Positions 6,061 through 13,258 of a stretch of 39,778 nt of DNA are shown piece after piece (positions within the stretch are counted from its first letter, which is position 1; the number at the start of each line of letters is the position of its first letter). Location: contig JAPOYG010000256.1 in assembly GCA_026706755.1 (NCBI GenBank), positions 1 through 39,778 on the forward strand. Reading direction: 5' to 3'. This stretch comes from Acidobacteriota bacterium (GTDB taxonomy: Bacteria > Acidobacteriota > Vicinamibacteria > Vicinamibacterales > UBA8438). Under the pieces are notes generated by a model. The model was given only the letters and a program-made list of their open reading frames with translations, ran no database searches and had not been told where the DNA came from. Both the position numbers and the translations under genes were made by a program.

Positions 6061-6786
6061 ATGACCCGCATCACAGCCGTCGCCGTTGCCAGTGTCGCAC
6101 TGGCCGTGCCGGCCGCGGCCGAGCCGCCGTTTCGAGATCTGCCGTGGATCTGGCCGGAGGTCATCGAGATCACCGACAGGTCGCGGCTGCCGGAGGTCGT
6201 GTCGGGCGGTCGTGCGCGGCGTCCGTTCGACGAAGGGTGGACGCGGCCGGACGAGTACGACGCGGTGATGGTCAACGTCTTCCTCTACCGAGCCCGCTAC
6301 CCGGGCGGGCACGAGATCGAGTTTCACGTCCATCCCGAGTACAACCGCCGTCGCGGGCGGGCTGGCGCGGACATCCCCGGATGGTGGAACCGATCGCGTG
6401 CCGCCGGCCGGTACAGCCGGCGCTACCGAGGGCCGGCGTACGACGAACGGACCCTGCGGGAGCGGATGGTCACCGAGGTCACCTATCTGGCTGACATGAT
6501 CGGCCGGCTGCCCGGCCTCATGCGTGAAGCGATCGGACTGGTCACGCTCGAGACCGGTTACGGCCACGTGTGGGCGAACCGACAGCGACGGGAGATCCGG
6601 TTCCACAGCCGGTTCAACGACAAGCTGGAGAGCTACGGTGCCGCCGAGGAGTACCTGATCCACGAGGCCGGCCACCTGCTCGAGGAGGAGTACGCGGTCA
6701 CCGACTGCTGGCGCTCCGGTCGTCGCCGAACGATGACGTGCTCGATCAGACGCCATGACGCGGTGAGGGCCATGTCGGTGACTTGA
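6061..6786 (+). CDS. Secreted HEAGH-motif protein, probable metallopeptidase-like, C-terminus possibly truncated
   Basis: The 241-residue product has a signal peptide (about residues 1-20, ending AAAEP). It then has a region shared with the broken gene at 2443 (VNVFLYRARY, IEFHVHPEY), a helical IGRLPGLMREAIG segment and EYLIHEAGHLLEEEY. HEAGH fits the HExxH zinc signature, with His, Glu and His as candidate ligands and base. In the family as I remember it, another 50-80 residues with a further acidic ligand follow; here the protein ends about 35 residues later in a basic, low-complexity tail. GAGG lies 6 bases before the ATG at 6061, which is preferred over 6043. Confidence 0.6.
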   Translation: MTRITAVAVASVALAVPAAAEPPFRDLPWIWPEVIEITDRSRLPEVVSGGRARRPFDEGWTRPDEYDAVMVNVFLYRARYPGGHEIEFHVHPEYNRRRGRAGADIPGWWNRSRAAGRYSRRYRGPAYDERTLRERMVTEVTYLADMIGRLPGLMREAIGLVTLETGYGHVWANRQRREIRFHSRFNDKLESYGAAEEYLIHEAGHLLEEEYAVTDCWRSGRRRTMTCSIRRHDAVRAMSVT

Positions 6787-6811
6787 CAGCGCTTTCGGTT
6801 CCTGATAAGCA
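6783..6811 (+). promoter_or_regulatory. Probable promoter of the 6841 gene
   Basis: TTGACA (6783-6788) overlaps the stop of the preceding gene and is followed after 17 bases by TAAGCA (6806-6811), a moderate -10 box. The leader would be about 22 bases and contains AGGAGG. Confidence 0.45.
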
Positions 6812-6840
6812 GGGGAGTTGCGCGGAACAGGAGGAAACCA

Positions 6841-7194
6841 ATGCTGGACAAACTGTCCCGTGGGGCTCAATTTTTGGCCTCAATGTGCGTCATCGTAGCT
6901 GCTCTGGCAGCAGCTAGTGGATATGTCGGTGGTGCGCTGGAAGGGATTGTCGTACGTGTAATCGATCAAGCAGTCGGATCAGCTATCGATGACAGGGTTG
7001 AACCTCTGGCTGATCGGTTGACAGTTGTCGAAGGGGCAGTTCAGGGAGTCGATCAGATGGGTGACCTCATTGGTCAACTTTCCAAGCAAATAGAAGGCTT
7101 GAGGCTGTTCAATGAGCAAGTGAACTTGAATCTGCGTTCATTGAACGAGCGTCTTGTATCGATGGAAGAAATTCTCCGGGAAGACGACCGATAG
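6841..7194 (+). CDS. Membrane-anchored coiled-coil protein
   Basis: AGGAGG lies 7 bases before the ATG. The 117-residue protein has one N-terminal hydrophobic span (about residues 11-35, Ala/Val/Gly-rich) and a long C-terminal coiled coil (about residues 50-115) with Leu, Ile and Val at heptad positions. It would expose the coil on one side of the membrane. Its layout echoes the coiled-coil protein at 2022, though the sequences are not obviously related. Codon use is AT-richer than in the arg operon. No family recognised. Confidence 0.65.
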   Translation: MLDKLSRGAQFLASMCVIVAALAAASGYVGGALEGIVVRVIDQAVGSAIDDRVEPLADRLTVVEGAVQGVDQMGDLIGQLSKQIEGLRLFNEQVNLNLRSLNERLVSMEEILREDDR

Positions 7195-7235
7195 ACGGCG
7201 TCCTGCTGTTCTGTTGCACTGCCTGACCGTCAGAA

Positions 7236-8212
7236 CTAGGTCGCCCTGGCCCGGCGGCCGTGGCGGTGCCTCGTGAGGTCCTGCCAGCGGAGCCGCCGGC
7301 CTTCCATCCGCCGCACGATCGACCCCATCTGATCGATCGTGTCGAGCTCCCGGGCGTTGTTGCGCCCGACGAACTCGGCCAGGTAGCGGCCGACGTGCTC
7401 CGGCGACATCCGGTGGAACGTCCCGACGTACCCGCGCTTCAACAACGACCAAAACTCTCGAGCGAGTTGATGTGGACGTCGCCGCGGACGAACTCCTTGG
7501 CGCCGTGGGTGACGGTTTCGTGCAGGTGTTTCAGGTTCCGGTACATCGGCGCCTCGTCGGTGTAGAGCGGGGCGTCGTCCTGCATGTTGCGGGCCACGAA
7601 TGACCGGATCGGCTGCTCGTCAGGATGGGTGCCCTTCGAGACGACATGCGCGCGGATCTGCCCGGTTTCGCGGTCGCGGATGCCGGCGACCGTGACCTTG
7701 TTCGGCCAGCCGGCCTCAGACAGCCTCTTCCGCCGTTTCGAGCGCATGGTCTTGGCCCGGCCGCCGATGAGGGTCTCATCGGCCTCGACCGGGCCAGCGA
7801 AAGGGAGGTCGTCAGGCTCCTTCCAGGCTTCCCGGATACGGTGCGCCATATGCCAGGCCGTCCGCTGCGTGACGTTGAGATCGCGGTGGAGCCGCATGCT
7901 CGAGACGCCCTTGATCGAGGTCGCCATCTGGTAAATCGCGATCGCCCAGGTCTGGTAGTTGAGGTTCGACGCCTCCATCGGCGTGCCGGTCTTGACGCTG
8001 AAGAACTTGCGGCAGTCCCGGCAACGCATCGGCATGTGCGGATGCGTCGTGCCGGTCTGGATGCGAGTCGACCGGCAGTGCGGGCAGATGATCTCGCCGC
8101 CCCAGCGGGCCTCAACGAACCACCGTTCGGCCGCGGCGTCGTCGGGGAACAGCTCGAACAGCTCCCGGAGGCTGATACCCTTGCGGTGAGCGTGTCCGGG
8201 TCCCGATGTCAT
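7236..8212 (-). pseudogene. ISXO2/IS1595-type transposase, nearly complete, with one frameshift
   Basis: Reading leftward from the ATG at 8212, the protein has an N-terminal zinc ribbon (CPHC ... CRDC, about residues 42-68), then YQTWAIAIYQMATSIKG, a VEADETLIGG catalytic block, YTDEAPMY and HINSLESF. Here the frame breaks: the A-run at 7451-7454 has four A's where the paralogue at 1329-1333 has five, so SLESFW continues in another frame (KRGYVGTFHRM to RRARAT, stop at 7236). Restoring one base gives a full-length transposase of about 325 residues. It may be inactive, a sequencing error or, less likely, a programmed shift. Terminal inverted repeats could not be assigned. The start is leaderless. 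Confidence 0.85.
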
Positions 8213-8218
8213 ATAAGA

Positions 8219-8248
8219 AGTATAGTAACCAGGCCGGCCGGACGTCAA
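8219..8248 (-). promoter_or_regulatory. Sigma-70 promoter of the transposase (leaderless)
   Basis: On the minus strand TTGACG (8248-8243), an 18-base spacer and TATACT (8224-8219) are followed by TCTTAT and the ATG at 8212. The -10 to ATG distance of 6 bases is the same as at 5397. Confidence 0.6.
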
Positions 8249-8313
8249 GCTGGTGTGCGCGATCGCGGAGTACGGTTAGGATCCGCTGTAATCCCGATAG
8301 ATATACCGTAGAG

Positions 8314-8327
8314 GGAATAACTATTCA
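8314..8327 (+). promoter_or_regulatory. ARG-box-like palindrome at the argC start
   Basis: GGAATAACTATTCA (8314-8327) closely resembles the ArgR/AhrC half-site pair TGAAT-N4-ATTCA, with one base different in the left arm. It overlaps the A of the argC start codon. ArgR binding here would block the operon when arginine is plentiful. The site is AT-rich in an otherwise GC-rich region, which favours selection. No argR gene is in the window. Confidence 0.4.
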
Positions 8328-9319
8328 TGTCCAGCGTGCGCATCGGCATCGCCGGAGCGACCGGCTACGGGGGGCAGGAGCTTCTGCGGCTGGCCGCCGC
8401 TCATCCGCAGGCCGAGCCCGTCGTCGCCATGGCCTCGGCCGGGGGGGACGGCTCGCGCGAGCTGCCGGGGCTGCGGGGCCTCTGGGGCGGCAGCATCGAG
8501 GCGTTCTCTCTCGATCGGCTGGTCGAGACGGCCGACGCCGTCTTCCTGGGGCTGCCCGATACGGCGAGCGCGGAGCTCGCGCCCGCGCTGCTCGCCCGCG
8601 GAGCGCGGGTCTTCGACCTGTCGGGCGCGTTTCGTCTTCGCGACGGTGCGGCGCGCCGTCGGTGGTACCCGAAGACGCCCGACGTCGAGCCGCCGGCCGT
8701 GTACGGCCTCGCGGAATGGAACCGGCCGGCGCTCGCGGCGGCCCGCTTCGTGGCGTGTCCGGGCTGCTACCCGACGGCGGCGCTGCTGGCCCTCAAGCCG
8801 CTCGTCGCCGCGGGGCTCGTTCCGCCGGAGGCGGACGTCCACATCGACGCGAAGTCGGGGGTCTCGGGCGCCGGCAAGAAGCCCAGCGAGCGGACGCACT
8901 TCTCCGAGGTGCACGGAAGCGTGGCCGCGTACGGGGTCTTCGCCCACCGGCATGCGGCCGAGATCGAGCAGGAGCTCGGAAGAACGGTCACCTTCGTGCC
9001 CCACCTCGTACCCCTCGACCGCGGCATCCTGGAGACGATCTACACCCGCGTGCGGCCGGGCACGACGGCGGACGAGATCGGGCAGGCGCTCGAGGCGGCG
9101 TATGCCGGCCGGCCCTTCGTGCGGCTCACGGCCGATCGGCTGCCCGAGATCAAGCACGTGGCGCACACGAACTTCTGCGACATCGGCTGGCGGGTCGACG
9201 CCGGGCGGGTGGTCCTCGTCGCGTGCCTGGACAACCTGGGGAAGGGAGCGGCGGGGCAGGCGCTGCAGTGCTTCAACGTGGCGTTCGGCTTCGACGAGCG
9301 GGCGGGGCTCATTCCGTGA
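8327..9319 (+). CDS. argC: N-acetyl-gamma-glutamyl-phosphate reductase
   Basis: ArgC reduces N-acetylglutamyl-5-phosphate to the semialdehyde with NADPH, the third step of arginine synthesis, in the cytoplasm. The 330-residue protein has the nucleotide-binding GATGYGG near residues 10-16, the catalytic Cys147 in FVACPGCYPTA, and HIDAKSGVSGAGKKP and HTNFCDIGW blocks typical of the family. Length is normal. GAGGG lies about 11 bases upstream of the ATG. It heads a tightly coupled operon, and its stop overlaps the GTG of argB (GTGA). Confidence 0.97.
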   Translation: MSSVRIGIAGATGYGGQELLRLAAAHPQAEPVVAMASAGGDGSRELPGLRGLWGGSIEAFSLDRLVETADAVFLGLPDTASAELAPALLARGARVFDLSGAFRLRDGAARRRWYPKTPDVEPPAVYGLAEWNRPALAAARFVACPGCYPTAALLALKPLVAAGLVPPEADVHIDAKSGVSGAGKKPSERTHFSEVHGSVAAYGVFAHRHAAEIEQELGRTVTFVPHLVPLDRGILETIYTRVRPGTTADEIGQALEAAYAGRPFVRLTADRLPEIKHVAHTNFCDIGWRVDAGRVVLVACLDNLGKGAAGQALQCFNVAFGFDERAGLIP

Positions 9320-10182
9320 CGGACGCCCCGTGCCCCGGTCCGGCGGTCGTGAAGCTGGGGGGCGAGCTCCTCGAGGAGCCGGCCGTCCTCCGGCGCGTTG
9401 CGCGACGCCTCGCGCACCTGGCCGAGGCCGGGCCGCTGGTCGTCGTGCACGGCGGTGGACGCGAGGTCAGCGCCGACCTGGCGCGCCGCGGCATACCGGT
9501 GCGCGCCGTCGACGGGCTGCGCATCACCGACGGGCCGACGCTGGACGTCGTCGTCGGCGTCCTGGCCGGGCAGGTCAACACCCGCCTGGTCGCGGCGCTG
9601 GCGGCCGCGGGCGCCAGCGCGGTCGGGCTCACCGCCGCCGACGGCAGGATGGCGAGCGTGCGGCGCGCGAGCCGCTACCGCGCCGCGGACGGGACGCGCG
9701 TGGACCTCGGCTTCGTCGGGCAACCGGTGGGCGAGCCCCGACCCCGGCTGGTGCTCGACCTCTGCCGGGGCGGACACCTGCCGGTCGTCGCCAGCATCGG
9801 GGCGAGCGCGGCGGGACAGCTCTTCAACGTGAACGCGGATACGCTGGCCGGACACCTCGCAGCCGGGCTCGGGGCGTCGCGCCTCGTCGTCGCCGGCGGA
9901 ACCGCGGGGGTCCTGGACGCGGACGGGCGGACCATCCCCGCCGTCGACGAGGCCGCCATCGACGACCTGATCGGCGGGGGGCGGGCCAGCGCCGGCATGG
10001 TGGCGAAGCTGATCGCGTGCCGCACCGCCCGGCGGGGCGGCGTTCGCGAGGTCGTGATCGTCGACGGCCGCCGACGCGCGTTCGATGCGAGCCCCGGAAC
10101 CACCGTCGGCGGCCCCGTCGCGGGGCGGGCGCCCGAACTGCGCCGGCGCTCGCGGAACAGTGGTGAGGACGTAGCGCCATGA
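9316..10182 (+). CDS. argB: Acetylglutamate kinase
   Basis: ArgB phosphorylates N-acetylglutamate with ATP, the second step of arginine synthesis. The 288-residue protein belongs to the amino-acid kinase family: KLGGELL near the N-terminus binds phosphate, VVVHGGGREVS is the substrate glycine loop, and LFNVNADTLAGHLA and GGGRASAGMVAKL are the usual C-terminal motifs. The GTG start at 9316 overlaps the argC stop, and the TGA overlaps the argD ATG at 10179. The N-terminus lacks the long helix of arginine-inhibited hexameric forms, so feedback control may lie elsewhere (inference). Confidence 0.95.
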   Translation: MTDAPCPGPAVVKLGGELLEEPAVLRRVARRLAHLAEAGPLVVVHGGGREVSADLARRGIPVRAVDGLRITDGPTLDVVVGVLAGQVNTRLVAALAAAGASAVGLTAADGRMASVRRASRYRAADGTRVDLGFVGQPVGEPRPRLVLDLCRGGHLPVVASIGASAAGQLFNVNADTLAGHLAAGLGASRLVVAGGTAGVLDADGRTIPAVDEAAIDDLIGGGRASAGMVAKLIACRTARRGGVREVVIVDGRRRAFDASPGTTVGGPVAGRAPELRRRSRNSGEDVAP

Positions 10183-11399
10183 GCAGACTCGGCGACGAAG
10201 TGCGCGCGGTCGAGGCCGCCCACGTATTGCAGGTGTACCGGCGGCTCCCGGTCGTCCTGGTGCGGGGCCGCGGCTGCCGCGTCGTGGACGACGACGGACG
10301 CGAGTATCTCGATCTGCTGTCGGGCATCGGCGTCGCGTCGCTCGGCCACGCCCACGAGGGGCTGGCGCAGGCGATTGCCGCGCAGGCGGGCGAGCTGCTG
10401 CACACGTCCAACCTCTTCTTCCACCCGCTGCAGGGCGAGCTGGCGCGCCGCCTCGCGCGGCTGTCGGGCCTCGCGCGGACGTTCTTCTGCAACAGCGGCA
10501 CCGAGGCGGTCGAGGCCTGCCTCAAGTTCGCCCGCCGCTACTGGCACACGCGCGGCGATATCGAGCGGAAGGGCATCGTCGCCTTCGACGGGTCCTTTCA
10601 CGGCCGGACGTTCGGCTCGCTCTCGGTGACGTCGGGCTCCGCCTATCGGACGCCCTTCGAGCCGCTCGTGCCCGACGTGACCTTCGTCTCGCCCCGCGAC
10701 CCCGCGGCCCTCGAGAAGGCGATCACGGAACGCACGGCCGCGGCCATCGTCGAGCCGATACAGGGGGAGGGAGGCGTACGGCCGATCCCGGCGGCGACCG
10801 CGGAGGCGCTCGCCGACCGCTGCGCCGCCACGGGAACGCTTCTCGTCGCGGACGAGGTGCAGTGCGGGCTCGGGCGGACCGGACGGCCGTTCCACGCGGG
10901 CGCGCTGGGGCTGGCTCCGGACCTGATGGCGCTGGGCAAGGCGCTCGGGGCCGGCGTGCCCGTCGGCGCGGCCCTGCTGAGCGAGCGGGTGGCGGAAGCG
11001 GTGGCGTTAGGGGACCACGGCAGCACCTACGGCGGCAACCTGCTCGCGTGCCGGGCCGCGTCCGTGTTTCTCGACGCGCTCGAGGGCGGACTGATCGAGC
11101 GCGTCGCGGCGGCCGGGGCTCGCCTGCGGAACGGCCTCGAGGCCCTGGCCGCGGTGAGTGACGCCATCGGCGAGGTGCGCGGTGCCGGGCTCATGTGGGG
11201 CATCGACGTGACGGCCGGCGTGGCGGACCGCATCATCGCCGCCGCCCTCGATCGCGGCCTGCTGATCAACCGCACCGCGGGCACCGTGGTGCGTCTGCTG
11301 CCACCTCTGACGATCGGCGACGCCGACATCGACGAGGCGCTCGAGCGCCTGCGGGGGGCGCTCGCCGATGCCGGCGCGGACGGCGAGTCCGCGCCGTAG
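10179..11399 (+). CDS. argD: Acetylornithine aminotransferase
   Basis: ArgD moves an amino group from glutamate to N-acetylglutamate semialdehyde using pyridoxal phosphate. The 406-residue class III aminotransferase has CNSGTEAVE (cofactor phosphate), SFHGRTFGS, IVEPIQGEGG, the cofactor-binding Asp225 in VADEVQCGLGRTG and the Schiff-base Lys254 in ALGKALG. The start overlaps argB as ATGA. A 96-base gap, unusual in this operon, separates it from the acetyltransferase gene, and it contains a small arginine-rich frame. Confidence 0.95.
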   Translation: MSRLGDEVRAVEAAHVLQVYRRLPVVLVRGRGCRVVDDDGREYLDLLSGIGVASLGHAHEGLAQAIAAQAGELLHTSNLFFHPLQGELARRLARLSGLARTFFCNSGTEAVEACLKFARRYWHTRGDIERKGIVAFDGSFHGRTFGSLSVTSGSAYRTPFEPLVPDVTFVSPRDPAALEKAITERTAAAIVEPIQGEGGVRPIPAATAEALADRCAATGTLLVADEVQCGLGRTGRPFHAGALGLAPDLMALGKALGAGVPVGAALLSERVAEAVALGDHGSTYGGNLLACRAASVFLDALEGGLIERVAAAGARLRNGLEALAAVSDAIGEVRGAGLMWGIDVTAGVADRIIAAALDRGLLINRTAGTVVRLLPPLTIGDADIDEALERLRGALADAGADGESAP

Positions 11400-11424
11400 A
11401 ACGGAGCGGGCAAGGAGCCGCGCC

Positions 11425-11499
11425 GTGGAACATGAGCTACGGGGAGCTCGCGCGAGCGAGACTTCCACCGCGCCCCGGAGGGCGCGCCGGGACACATGA
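11425..11499 (+). CDS. Possible 24-residue arginine-rich leader peptide
   Basis: AAGGAG stands 7 bases before a GTG at 11425. The frame runs 24 codons to a TGA (11497-11499) that overlaps the ATG of the acetyltransferase gene, the same coupling used by the other genes of the operon. Six of 24 residues are Arg, four of them in the block RRARR immediately before the end. That block is encoded within and just after a 7-bp hairpin (11469-11486). This is the only part of the argD-argA gap with coding signals. It may be a regulatory leader or chance in a GC-rich context. Confidence 0.4.
   Translation: MEHELRGARASETSTAPRRARRDT
11469..11486 (+). promoter_or_regulatory. Perfect hairpin covering a Shine-Dalgarno-like GGAGG
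   Basis: CGCGCCC (11469-11475) pairs with GGGCGCG (11480-11486) around loop CGGA. GGAGG (11477-11481) is partly in the loop and partly in the stem, 14 bases before the ATG at 11496. Translation of the small upstream frame would open it. Confidence 0.5.
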
Positions 11500-12041
11500 C
11501 GAGCACGATCGACGCGCCGCCGCAGGCGGCCGATGACCACGTCGCCGGCGCCGTCACGCTGCGGGCCGCGACCGCGGTCGACGCCGTCGGCGTGCATCGG
11601 CTCATCACGGACAACCTGGTCGCGGGGCACCTGTTGCCGCGCCCGCTGGGCGAGATCGAGCTGCACGTGCCGCGCTTCCTGGTCGCGGCGGCAGGCGGTC
11701 GGATCGTCGGCTGCGGGGAGCTCGCCCGGTTGAGCCCCGCGGTCGGCGAGGTCCGCTCGCTGGTGGTCGGCAAGGCCCATCGCGGCGCCGGCCTCGGTCG
11801 GCGCCTCCTGGCGGCGCTCGTCGACGACGCGCGCCGCCAGGGCTATCCGACCGTCTGCGCGTTCACCCATCGGGCGCGGCCCTTCGTCAGGGCCGGCTTC
11901 TCGATCGTGCCCCACACGTGGGTGCCCGAGAAGATCGCAACCGATTGCCACCGCTGCGAGTGGTTCCGCCGCTGCGGCCAGTACGCGGTGGTGCTGAACC
12001 TCGCGCCGGCGGCACCGGGGCCGGCGCCGAAGACGTCATGA
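11496..12041 (+). CDS. argA: GNAT N-acetyltransferase, short-type N-acetylglutamate synthase
   Basis: The 181-residue protein is a single GNAT domain: VGEVRSLVVGKAHRGAGLGRR supplies the acetyl-CoA-binding R/Q-x-x-G-x-G/A loop, and the C-terminus has VPEKIATDCHRCEWFRRC, the Cys-containing tail seen in stand-alone or ArgH-fused N-acetylglutamate synthases. It would acetylate glutamate to prime the pathway, and ArgJ then recycles the acetyl group. No amino-acid-kinase domain is present, unlike E. coli ArgA, so the symbol denotes function rather than orthology. The stop overlaps argJ (ATGA at 12038). Confidence 0.85.
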   Translation: MTSTIDAPPQAADDHVAGAVTLRAATAVDAVGVHRLITDNLVAGHLLPRPLGEIELHVPRFLVAAAGGRIVGCGELARLSPAVGEVRSLVVGKAHRGAGLGRRLLAALVDDARRQGYPTVCAFTHRARPFVRAGFSIVPHTWVPEKIATDCHRCEWFRRCGQYAVVLNLAPAAPGPAPKTS

Positions 12042-13258
12042 CCGAGATGCGCGTTGCCGTCGAGCCGGTCGCGGGAGGCATCACGGCGCCCCGGGGCTTC
12101 CGCGCGGCCGGCGTCGCGTGCGGGCTCAAGCCGGCGGGCCTCGATCTGGCCCTGCTCGCCTGCGACGAGCCGGCGAGCGCGGCCGGAATCTTCACCACCA
12201 ACCGGGCCGTGGCGGCCCCCGTCCTCGTGTCGCGGGCGCAGCTCGCGCAGTCCGGCGGGCGGGCGCGCGCGATCGTCATCAACAGCAAGTGCGCGAACGC
12301 GTGCACCGGGGAGGCCGGCCTGTCGGCCGCACGGGAGATGGTGACGGCAACGGCGGAAGCGGTGGGCTGCGACCCGCGGTTGGTCCTCGTCGCCTCCACG
12401 GGCGTCATCGGCATGCGCCTGGACGTTCCGAAGGTGGCGCGCGGCATCGCGGAGGCGGCCGGCCGGCTCGCGCCGGGCGGCCACGAGGCGGCCGCCGAGG
12501 CCATCATGACCACCGACCGCGCCCCCAAGGAGCGGGCGGTGCGGGTCGCGACGCCGGCGGGCACGTTCTCCATCGGCGGCATGGTCAAGGGCGCCGGCAT
12601 GATCGAGCCGCTGATGGCAACCATGCTCGGCTTCCTGACGACGGATGCCACGGTCGACCCCGCCGTGCTGCGCCGGGCGCTCGTCGATGCGGCGGACGAC
12701 ACCTTCAACGCGATCACCGTCGACGGCGAGTCGTCGACCAACGACAGCGTCTTCCTGCTGGCCGGCGGCGCGAGCGGCGTGGCCATCGACGGAGCGCTGT
12801 ATCCGGTGTTCGTGGGAGCGCTGCGCGGGCTCTGCGCCGACCTGGCGAAGGACATCGTCCGCGGCGGGGAGGGCGCCACGCGCCTCGTCGAGGTGCGGGT
12901 GGCGGGAGCGCAGTCGGCGTCCGACGCGCGCCGGGCCGCCCGGCTCATCGCCAACTCGCTGCTCGTGAAGACGGCGCTCCACGGCGGAGACCCGAACTGG
13001 GGGCGGCTCGTGGCCGTCGCCGGGCGGGCCGGGGTCGCCTTCGACGAGGCCCGCGCTCGCGTGCGGATCGGGCCGGCGGAGCTCTTCGCCGACGCGACCG
13101 TGTTCGACGAGCGCGAGGCCGACGCCGCGGCGCACCTGCAGGGGCCCGAGGTGGAAGTCGCCGTCGACCTCGGCACCGGCGGCAGCGGGGCGGCCACGGT
13201 CTGGACCTGCGACCTCAGCGCGGAGTACGTCCGCATCAACGCCGACTACAGGACATGA
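12038..13258 (+). CDS. argJ: Glutamate N-acetyltransferase / ornithine acetyltransferase
   Basis: ArgJ transfers the acetyl group of N-acetylornithine to glutamate, giving ornithine and recycling N-acetylglutamate. The 406-residue precursor cleaves itself between Ala194 and Thr195 in PLMATMLGF, with Thr195 becoming the nucleophile. Other family blocks are GIFTTNR, INSKCANACTG, STGVIGMRLD, KGAGMIEP, a DDTFNAITVDGESSTNDSVF segment and HGGDPNWGR. Its start overlaps the acetyltransferase stop and its stop overlaps argF. With a synthase beside it, this copy is probably the recycling enzyme; whether it also uses acetyl-CoA cannot be seen. Confidence 0.97.
   Translation: MTEMRVAVEPVAGGITAPRGFRAAGVACGLKPAGLDLALLACDEPASAAGIFTTNRAVAAPVLVSRAQLAQSGGRARAIVINSKCANACTGEAGLSAAREMVTATAEAVGCDPRLVLVASTGVIGMRLDVPKVARGIAEAAGRLAPGGHEAAAEAIMTTDRAPKERAVRVATPAGTFSIGGMVKGAGMIEPLMATMLGFLTTDATVDPAVLRRALVDAADDTFNAITVDGESSTNDSVFLLAGGASGVAIDGALYPVFVGALRGLCADLAKDIVRGGEGATRLVEVRVAGAQSASDARRAARLIANSLLVKTALHGGDPNWGRLVAVAGRAGVAFDEARARVRIGPAELFADATVFDEREADAAAHLQGPEVEVAVDLGTGGSGAATVWTCDLSAEYVRINADYRT

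Noticed and set aside
8271-8310. Promoter for argC with TAGATA as -10
   Set aside because: No acceptable -35 box lies at the right distance, so it was not listed; the operon promoter remains undefined.
7195-8330. Terminal inverted repeats and target-site duplication for the second IS remnant
   Set aside because: I compared the flanks at about 7195-7235 and 8213-8290 and found no convincing matched ends.
8206-10182. 658-codon rightward frame covering argC and argB in another phase
   Set aside because: Its composition is extremely Arg/Gly/Ala-rich, apart from the last part, which is argB itself in its own frame; the rest is a shadow of argC.
11843-13239. Long leftward open frames (over 400 codons) opposite argJ and the acetyltransferase
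   Set aside because: They mirror the high-GC codon structure of argJ, are rich in Arg, Ala and Pro, and have no family motifs; the plus-strand genes are certain.
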